A DNA stretch of 64,000 nucleotides from CALMEH01 sp964548225. GTDB lineage: Bacteria > Acidobacteriota > Blastocatellia > Pyrinomonadales > Pyrinomonadaceae. This document shows positions 58,174 through 64,000 of the stretch, piece after piece (within the stretch, counting starts at the first letter, position 1; every line of letters begins with the position of its first letter). The stretch spans positions 62,001-126,000 of the forward strand of contig CAZJQP010000004.1 of the NCBI GenBank assembly GCA_964548225.1, written 5' to 3'. Both the position numbers and the translations under genes were made by a program. The notes under the pieces are model-generated. The model had not been told where the DNA came from. It made no database searches and saw only the letters and a program-made list of their open reading frames with translations.

Positions 58174-58246
58174 TTAGCCACGAATTACACGAATAGCACG
58201 AATACCAAATCAATTCATTCGTGCTATTCGTGTAATTCGTGGCTAA
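58174..58246. repeat. Perfect 30-bp word-type inverted repeat, ACGAAT family
   Basis: Arms 58174-58203 and 58217-58246, no mismatch; words ACGAATTAC and ACGAATAGC. Lies between convergent M50 and LEA-like genes, a likely two-way terminator. Confidence 0.92.
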
Positions 58247-58252
58247 AACTTT

Positions 58253-59320
58253 TTATTGAACTGCTTGCGGCAACAAACCTTTGATTTCCTTGACCATTTT
58301 TTGAACGTCTTCTTGGTCTTCGAGCGCAATCATAAAAAAGTCGTAGCTTGTTTTGAAGCAAACCATTCCGTTACCGAAAAACCAAACGCCTTCGAGTAAA
58401 GGATTTCCACCGATAAGCCAATCGAGTGGTGCGCCCGTGATGGTTTTCGGATTGACGATGTTTGTCATCATCACCGCGCCGGAAGCGAATGAAAACGCGC
58501 CTAAAAGCGGTGCGCCGACCGATTTGACAATGCCGCGTTCAAATTCGATTTTTTCGGTTTCAGCCTTCGACAATTCGCCTTTCGTAATCAAATCTTCTTG
58601 CGTTTTGAGATATTCGTTGAATTTTTCACCAAGTTTTTGCACTGACCAAGTTGGAATTGCCGAATTAAATAACCAATGTGAACTCAAACCTGTGAAAACC
58701 ACGCCTAAACCTGCGCCGACGACCATCGAAACGCCCGTTGTCGCAGCTTGCAAAGGACTTTCAGAAATCCAATCCGTCGCTTTTTGAAAAGATTTCACGG
58801 CTGAATCGAAAGTCTTTGCCCAACCCGTGCCGAAGTTAAAAATTCCGCTCGCAGTTTTTGCAGTTTTATTGACTGATTTGCGCGTTTCTTCAAAAACTTC
58901 GCCTGCTTTTTCGCTTGCTACGGTAAAAACCTCGCCTGCTTTTTTTCCGGCTTCTTTGACGATTTTTTCGGCTTCAACCGCAGATTTCGCGGCAACATCA
59001 GCCGCTTTTCCGCCCGCATCTCCTGCTGCGTCGCGCAAAGGTTCGCTGGCTTGATAAACTTTTTTCGCGGTTTCTTCCGCCGTTTTATAAGTGCCTTCGG
59101 CAACTTTCACGGCTTGCTTGCCGACTTCGGTTTTTTCGGCTTCAGTTTTGATTTTCTCAACACCGTCTTTGACAATTTCCGCGCTTTTTTGCGCCGTATC
59201 TTTCAAAACTTCCGCGCCTTTTTCGATTTTGTCCTTCAAACCGATTTGCTTGTCGAGTTCTTCAAATTTCTCACGCGCCTCACGCGACCATTTATCGAAT
59301 CTTTCTTTATAATCATTCAT
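58253..59320 (-). CDS. LEA/apolipoprotein-like helical protein with membrane segments
   Basis: 355 residues. Residues 1-160 are rich in Lys/Glu/Ala with an 11-residue-type amphipathic helical repeat (AEKTEVGKQAVKVAEGTYKTAEETAKKVYQ; AADVAAKSAVEAEKIVKEAGKKAGEVF), like LEA or apolipoprotein sequences. Residues 185-355 hold two to three hydrophobic segments (ATTGVSMVVGAGLGVVFTGL; GAPLLGAFSFASGAVMMTNI; GVWFFGNGMVCFKTSYDFFMIAL). No signal peptide. Could bind membranes under desiccation or envelope stress. No known family match for the C-terminal half. Confidence 0.75.
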   Translation of the reverse strand: MNDYKERFDKWSREAREKFEELDKQIGLKDKIEKGAEVLKDTAQKSAEIVKDGVEKIKTEAEKTEVGKQAVKVAEGTYKTAEETAKKVYQASEPLRDAAGDAGGKAADVAAKSAVEAEKIVKEAGKKAGEVFTVASEKAGEVFEETRKSVNKTAKTASGIFNFGTGWAKTFDSAVKSFQKATDWISESPLQAATTGVSMVVGAGLGVVFTGLSSHWLFNSAIPTWSVQKLGEKFNEYLKTQEDLITKGELSKAETEKIEFERGIVKSVGAPLLGAFSFASGAVMMTNIVNPKTITGAPLDWLIGGNPLLEGVWFFGNGMVCFKTSYDFFMIALEDQEDVQKMVKEIKGLLPQAVQ

Positions 59321-59610
59321 CTTTTTCGTTCGTCCTTTGTCCGTCGTAAAATACGATTTTACAGGTCAATTTGTTCGTTTTGATGCGAAAATAACGCCAA
59401 CATTTGTATCATTACACTTATCAAACCAACGGTCAACCTTTATTCAAACAAGCCACAAACAGATATTTCTTACTTTTTCCTCACAAAAAATGCTTGCAGG
59501 AATTTTATCAAGAGTTAAGGGCATCACAAAAAGATGATAAACTGAATGTCGAGTTTTAAGATTATTAAGTGTTTTGATTCCAAGTTCTGTTGACATAAGA
59601 AAAAGTTTAG
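59321..59610 (+). other. Intergenic region upstream of crcB
   Basis: About 290 bases with no gene. I looked for a fluoride riboswitch before crcB and did not find its conserved core. No clear promoter; TTGACA at 59592 is too close to the start. No ribosome binding site is strong. Confidence 0.5.
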
Positions 59611-59994
59611 ATGGAAACGGCGACGAAAATTTTAGCGGTGGCAATCGGCGGCGCGTTTGGCGCGGTTTTGCGCTATTTGATTACAATTTCACCAATGAAT
59701 GATTGGCTCAAACCATTTCCTTTTCCGACGTTTTTTATCAATATTACAGGCTCTTTTTTGATTGGTTTCGCAATTATTCTCTTTTCCGAAAGATTCGGCG
59801 CAAGCGAAACTTTGCGGCTGATGCTCGCCGTCGGTTTTCTTGGCGCGTTCACGACTTTTTCGACGTTTGAATTTGAAATCTGGAGTCTGGTTAAAGAAAA
59901 CAATTTTTTTGCGGCTTTTCTCTATTTTTTTCTGAGCGTTTTATTTGGCTTTATCGGTGTTGCGCTTGGTATTTCCTTAGCGAAAAAGTTCTGA
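59611..59994 (+). CDS. crcB: Fluoride ion channel CrcB/Fluc
   Basis: 127 residues with four TM helices. Family motifs: GGAFGAVLRYLIT (helix 1), FPTFFINITGSFLIGFA (Asn in the pore and the conserved helix 2 GSFLIG), and VGFLGAFTTFSTFEFEIW with the Phe-box residues of helix 3. Forms a dual-topology dimer that exports fluoride. One gene only is present here, so a homodimer is expected. No riboswitch seen upstream. Convergent with the esterase gene. Confidence 0.94.
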   Translation: METATKILAVAIGGAFGAVLRYLITISPMNDWLKPFPFPTFFINITGSFLIGFAIILFSERFGASETLRLMLAVGFLGAFTTFSTFEFEIWSLVKENNFFAAFLYFFLSVLFGFIGVALGISLAKKF

Positions 59995-60027
59995 AAACCG
60001 AAGTAGAAGAAAATAGACTTTCAGCAA

Positions 60028-60801
60028 TTAATTTTTTACGTTTCGCTTAAAAAAATCAACTATTTTCGGAATCGAATCTTGCGGGAATTCGTGTCCGGCA
60101 TTGCGAAGTTCGACAACCAATTCGGTTTTGTTTGTGCCTTGGTAGGTTGTAATCTCACCGTCGGTTTCACCTTTTTTCGCATCAATTTTCAATACTTTTT
60201 GAACTATCGGAATTGAAAGTTTTTGATTTTCAGCGGGAACGAGCGGATCGTTTTCGCCGATGCTCATCCAGATTGATTTTGGCACGGCATCACGAATCAT
60301 CAACCCGCCTTGTGCGGCGACCGAGCAGAAAGCCGCGAATTTTTCGCCGCGCATTGCCCACAAAACATTTACGAAACGTGCGCCGTTTGAATGTCCGACG
60401 GCGTAAATTCGTTTATCGTCAATTTTGTAATCTTTGCTTAATTGTTTTAAAACTTCGTCAAAAAATTTAATGTCGCGGTCTTCCAATTCATTCGGATTTT
60501 TTTGCCAGCCGTTTTTCGTTCCGGCTTTGTCCGTGATACCTTGAACACCCGGAATTCCTTGCATATAAACAACTAAAGCCTCTTTCCAATTATCGTGAAA
60601 ATTAAGGCGGCGTTGGGCGTTGCGGACATTTCCGCCGTGTCCGTGAAAAACAAACACAAGCGAAGATTTTTTGCGTTTTGCTTCACCTTCGTAGATAACT
60701 GCCTCGCGTTTCGTGCCGTCAACATCGAATGTTCGGGCGTTTTGAGCCAACGCGCAATTTATAAATAGAATGATTGCAAGTATTGTGAATAAATTTTTCA
60801 T
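60028..60801 (-). CDS. Exported esterase (polyhydroxybutyrate depolymerase/LpqC-like)
   Basis: 257 residues with signal peptide 1-19 (NCALA). Alpha/beta fold: VFVFHGHGGNVRNAQRRLNFHDNW (oxyanion region), YAVGHSNGARFVNVLWAM (nucleophile Ser in GHSNG), WMSIGENDPLVPAENQ (acid Asp) and NAGHEFPQDSIPKIVDFF (catalytic His). This set is typical of the LpqC/feruloyl-esterase/PHB depolymerase-like group. Substrate not determined. Secreted or periplasmic. Single gene. Confidence 0.9.
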   Translation of the reverse strand: MKNLFTILAIILFINCALAQNARTFDVDGTKREAVIYEGEAKRKKSSLVFVFHGHGGNVRNAQRRLNFHDNWKEALVVYMQGIPGVQGITDKAGTKNGWQKNPNELEDRDIKFFDEVLKQLSKDYKIDDKRIYAVGHSNGARFVNVLWAMRGEKFAAFCSVAAQGGLMIRDAVPKSIWMSIGENDPLVPAENQKLSIPIVQKVLKIDAKKGETDGEITTYQGTNKTELVVELRNAGHEFPQDSIPKIVDFFKRNVKN

Positions 60802-60921
60802 AAAAGTCCCTCGTTTGAATTAGACGAAGTGCGAAACATTTTAGCCTTAAAATTTTTTGACTTCCCGCCCGAATTTTGCGATAAATAAAGTGATGAGAAA
60901 TTTGAACATTATAATTAGCAT

Positions 60922-61011
60922 TATTATTTTGGAGGACAACGGCTGAAGTTGGAACGAACAACTTAACTTGTGCCGAATGTCCTAAATCTGGAAAGATTTA
61001 GGATTTTTTTA
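60922..61011 (+). ncRNA. Candidate structured RNA (leader or small RNA) ahead of ileS
   Basis: A TATAAT at 60910-60915 would start a transcript near 60922. Within it GGAC/GTCC (60934-37, 60980-83), CGGC/GCCG (60940-43, 60973-76) and AAGTTGG with UUCAA-type bases (60946-52, 60964-70) form one long imperfect hairpin. It is followed by a perfect 10-bp terminator TCCTAAATCT-GGAA-AGATTTAGGA with T7 (60981-61011). The two structures share bases 60981-60983, so they compete. No T-box or known class matched. Confidence 0.55.
60981..61011 (+). terminator. Rho-independent terminator with no upstream plus-strand gene
   Basis: Perfect 10-bp stem and T7 tract, 88 bases before ileS. The last plus-strand coding gene ended at 59994, so it must end a non-coding transcript or attenuate ileS. 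Confidence 0.85.
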
Positions 61012-61099
61012 TTGATAAATGCTAAAATCTTAACTTTTACAAATGTTCTTGTTCAGTCTTTCTGCAACGAATAACTAACAACGAACGACTAACCAATTT

Positions 61100-63991
61100 A
61101 TGAGTGAACCTTTGGAACTGAAGAAAACCGTTAATTTACCGAAAACTGATTTCGCGCAAAAAGCAAATCTCGGTCAAGCAGAACCTGCACGTCTGAAAAA
61201 ATGGACTGAAAGCAGACTCTATGAAGCGATTCAAAACGAGCGCAAAGATAAGCAAACATTTATTTTGCACGACGGTCCGCCGTATGCTAACGCGGATATT
61301 CACATCGGCACGGCACTTAACAAAATTCTTAAAGATTTTGTTGTGAAATCACGTTCGATGATGGGTTTTCGTGCGCCTTACGTTCCCGGTTATGACTGCC
61401 ACGGACTGCCGATTGAAACGCACGTCGAGAAGAAATTGGCGGAAAAAGGCAAGGATAAAAAAGATTTGCCCGTTGCCACGTTTCGCCGAATTTGCCGCGA
61501 ACACGCTTCAACGGCGATGAATAATCAAACGCGCGACTTTAAACGTCTCGGAATTCTTGGCGAATGGGAAACGCCGTATTTAACGATGTCGAACGAATAC
61601 GAATCGGAAACGGCGCGGCTTTTCGGGAAATTTTTGGAACGCGGTTACGTTTATAAAGGTTTGCGCCCGGTTTATTGGTGCATTCACGATCAAACTGCGC
61701 TTGCCGAAGCCGAAGTTGAATACAAAATCCATAATTCGCCTTCGATTTATGTAAAATTTCCGCTCGTTACAAACCCATCGGAAATTGATGAAAAGCTCGA
61801 CGGCAAAAAAGTTTCGCTCGTTATTTGGACGACAACACCTTGGACAATTCCGGCAAATTTGGGAATTGCGGCTCATCCCGATTACGAATATGCGGCGATT
61901 GAGCATAATGACGAAGTTCTAATTGTTGCTTCGGAATTAGTCGGTTTTGTCGTTGTCAAATGCGGCATCGGCGGCGTAAATGAAGACGGCGAACGACAAA
62001 TGCCAAAAATATTGGCGAAATTTAAAGGTTCAAAACTCGACCGAATGAAAGCGAAACATCCTTGGATTGACCGCGAATCTTTGATAATGAACGGCGAACA
62101 CGTTACGCTCGGCGGCGAAGCGGACGGCGAAACGCAACTCGATGTTTCCGAATCGCGTGAGAAAAAAGAAACTGCCAAAGCCGGAACAGGCTTAGTTCAC
62201 ACCGCGCCCGGACACGGACACGACGACTATGTTATCGGCAAAAAATACGGCTTGGAAATCTATTGTCCAGTTGATAATGCCGGGCGTTATATGGACGATG
62301 TAGAAGGATTTGTCGGCGAAAACATCTTTGCGGCAAATCCGAAAATCGTCGAATTGATGCGCGAAAACGGCTCGTTACTTTTCTCGGAAAACTACGAACA
62401 TCGTTATCCGCATTGCTGGCGATGCAAAAAACCCGTCGTTTTTCGCGCTACGCCGCAATGGTTTATTGCAATGGACAATCTGGAAGATAAATCTCTGAGA
62501 AAACAGGCGTTGCGCGAAATTGGAAACGTCAAATGGCATCCGAATTGGGGCGAAGGGCGAATGGCAAATATGTTCAAAGGTCGTCCCGATTGGTGCGTTT
62601 CGCGTCAGAGAAGTTGGGGTGTGCCGATTCCGGTTTTTTATTGCCAAGATTGCGGTGAAACGATTGCAAATGCGGAAATTGTTAATCACGTTGCGGATAT
62701 TTTTGCGAAAGAAACGGCTGATGCTTGGTATAACCGCGTAGAAAGCGAATTGCTTCCCGAAAATTTTGCGTGTCCGAAATGCAACAGCACAGATTTTCGC
62801 AAAGAAACTGATATTTTGGACGTTTGGTTTGATTCGGGTTCATCGTGTGTCGCGGTTTTGGAAACTCGCGGCGATAATTTGCATTTTCCCGCAGACGTTT
62901 ATCTTGAAGGTGGCGACCAATATCGTGGTTGGTTTAATTCGAGTTTGATGTGCGGCATCGCGGCGCACGACGAATCGCCGTATAAACAAATCATCACGCA
63001 CGGCTGGGTTGTGGACGGTGAAGGCAAAAAACAATCGAAATCAGTCGGCAACGTAACTGCGCCGATTGAAATCATCAACAAATCAGGCGCAGATGTTTTG
63101 CGTTTGTGGGCGGCAGCGGTTGATTACACGGAAGACGTTCGATGTTCGGATGAAATCTTGAATCGTGTAACCGATGCTTATCGTAAATTCAGAAATACTT
63201 TGCGTTACGCACTCGGAAATCTTGACGGATTCAATCCCGAAACCGATACTGTTGCGCTTTCGGAAATGCTCGAAACCGACCGTTGGGCGTTGGCGAGTTT
63301 TGACGAAGCGGCGAAGGAAATTTTGACGGCTTACGAAACTTTCGATTTCCAAACCGTCTATCGAACAATTTACCATCTCTGCACCGTAACGCTTTCGGCG
63401 CGATATTTCGACATTATCAAAGATCGTCTTTATATCTACGCACCGAAAAGCGTGGCGCGGCGTTCAGCGCAAACTGCGCTTTACGAAATCACGGATAAAA
63501 TGTGTCGTCTGCTTGCACCGATTTTGGCTTTTACGTCTGACGAAGCGTTTGAAAATCTGCCAAATCAGAAGGTCTCTTCCGTTCATCTGGCAGAATTCCC
63601 GAAAGTTTCCGGCACCGACAATTCGCAACTTTTGAGCGATTGGGAACGTATTTTTTCAATCCGCGATGAAGTTTTGAAGTCGTTGGAAGAAGCAAGAACG
63701 GCAAAAGAAATCGGTTCGTCTTTGGAAGCCAAAGTCATCTTGACGGTTGATAAAGAAACGACGATGTTTTTGATTTCCTACTTTGAAGATTTGCGCTACG
63801 TTTTCATTGTTTCTCAAGTCGAAGTTCACGAAGGCGACGAATTTAAAGTTGAAATCAAACCTGCGGACGGCGAAAAATGTGAACGCTGTTGGAATTATTC
63901 CGTCCGCGTCGGCGAATCGGAAAAATACAGAAGTATTTGCGAAAGATGTGTCGCGGCACTTAGTCAAATCGAGCAAACAGCAGCGACTTAA
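61100..63991 (+). CDS. ileS: Isoleucine-tRNA ligase
   Basis: 963 residues, complete. Class Ia synthetase: FILHDGPPYANADIHIGTALNKILKD (the HIGH-type motif as HIGT), CHGLPIETHVEK, the CP1 editing domain (about 200-400; WTTTPWTIPANLGIA, GTGLVHTAPGHGHDDYVIGKKYGL), WFDSGSSCVAVLE, and the KMSKS loop written as KQSKSVGN. Anticodon-binding helices follow, and the C-terminus has the four-Cys zinc finger CERCWNYSVRVGESEKYRSICERC. Charges tRNA(Ile) and edits valine. The Met-to-Gln change in KMSKS is noticeable. Preceded by the candidate structured RNA and terminator. Confidence 0.96.
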   Translation: MSEPLELKKTVNLPKTDFAQKANLGQAEPARLKKWTESRLYEAIQNERKDKQTFILHDGPPYANADIHIGTALNKILKDFVVKSRSMMGFRAPYVPGYDCHGLPIETHVEKKLAEKGKDKKDLPVATFRRICREHASTAMNNQTRDFKRLGILGEWETPYLTMSNEYESETARLFGKFLERGYVYKGLRPVYWCIHDQTALAEAEVEYKIHNSPSIYVKFPLVTNPSEIDEKLDGKKVSLVIWTTTPWTIPANLGIAAHPDYEYAAIEHNDEVLIVASELVGFVVVKCGIGGVNEDGERQMPKILAKFKGSKLDRMKAKHPWIDRESLIMNGEHVTLGGEADGETQLDVSESREKKETAKAGTGLVHTAPGHGHDDYVIGKKYGLEIYCPVDNAGRYMDDVEGFVGENIFAANPKIVELMRENGSLLFSENYEHRYPHCWRCKKPVVFRATPQWFIAMDNLEDKSLRKQALREIGNVKWHPNWGEGRMANMFKGRPDWCVSRQRSWGVPIPVFYCQDCGETIANAEIVNHVADIFAKETADAWYNRVESELLPENFACPKCNSTDFRKETDILDVWFDSGSSCVAVLETRGDNLHFPADVYLEGGDQYRGWFNSSLMCGIAAHDESPYKQIITHGWVVDGEGKKQSKSVGNVTAPIEIINKSGADVLRLWAAAVDYTEDVRCSDEILNRVTDAYRKFRNTLRYALGNLDGFNPETDTVALSEMLETDRWALASFDEAAKEILTAYETFDFQTVYRTIYHLCTVTLSARYFDIIKDRLYIYAPKSVARRSAQTALYEITDKMCRLLAPILAFTSDEAFENLPNQKVSSVHLAEFPKVSGTDNSQLLSDWERIFSIRDEVLKSLEEARTAKEIGSSLEAKVILTVDKETTMFLISYFEDLRYVFIVSQVEVHEGDEFKVEIKPADGEKCERCWNYSVRVGESEKYRSICERCVAALSQIEQTAAT

Positions 63992-64000
63992 ATTAAAATT

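Noticed and set aside
59321..59610. Fluoride riboswitch before crcB
   Set aside because: No stretch matches the conserved riboswitch core or pseudoknot; the region is plain AT-rich sequence.
60922..61099. T-box leader for ileS
   Set aside because: The conserved T-box sequence (AGGGTGG...ACC) is absent, and the structure is far shorter than T-box leaders.

Overview
The window is a moderately AT-rich bacterial chromosome segment with dense genes on both strands, no rRNA, tRNA, CRISPR array or insertion sequence that I can see. The gene set points to Acidobacteriota, probably a Blastocatellia/Pyrinomonadaceae-type organism: an ECF sigma factor coupled to a large Ser/Thr kinase with TPRs, an Acidobacteria-type VWA protein, bacillithiol glycosyltransferase, myo-inositol-phosphate synthase, many secreted peptidases and TPR proteins. 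This assignment is inference from gene content, not from a marker gene search.

Layout. 1-10 kb: end of an inward-rectifier K+ channel, riboflavin synthase, HIT protein, TPR lipoprotein, an orphan GAF-type sigma-54 activator, class II FBPase and a secreted subtilase. 10-23 kb (mostly minus): TPR protein, HemW, AbgT transporter, single-AAA Clp-like ATPase, inositol-phosphate synthase, then an NtrC-type two-component system flanked on both sides by near-perfect sigma-54 promoters that drive a small membrane protein and a fasciclin protein, followed by two TerB-like genes. 23-32 kb: ECF sigma/kinase pair; then a three-gene minus-strand cassette made of an animal-type haem peroxidase, a small Ser/Thr/Cys-rich protein and a cyclase-less lanthionine-synthetase-like lyase-kinase (a candidate undescribed peptide-modification system); HerA ATPase. 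32-45 kb: beta-propeller/M28 peptidase/amidohydrolase operon; OmpA operon containing a gene interrupted by one in-frame TGA; VWA, FmdB, thioredoxin reductase, PilZ, enoyl-CoA hydratase, TonB and PPK2 genes. 45-64 kb: sugar dehydrogenase, bshA with a tiny overlapping membrane ORF, Na+ symporter, exported PIG-L protein, hydrolase, asparaginase, an 11 x 21-bp tandem array, YpfJ-type metalloprotease, HU, M50 protease, LEA-like protein, CrcB, esterase, a candidate structured RNA and complete ileS.

A striking genome-scale feature is the large number of intergenic inverted repeats (about eighteen) whose arms are built from short reiterated words (for example TGAGAAG, CGCAAAG, AATTGAT, ACGAAT). Each locus uses a different word, many lie between convergent genes or directly before a start codon, and several provide the stop codon or last residues of the neighbouring gene.
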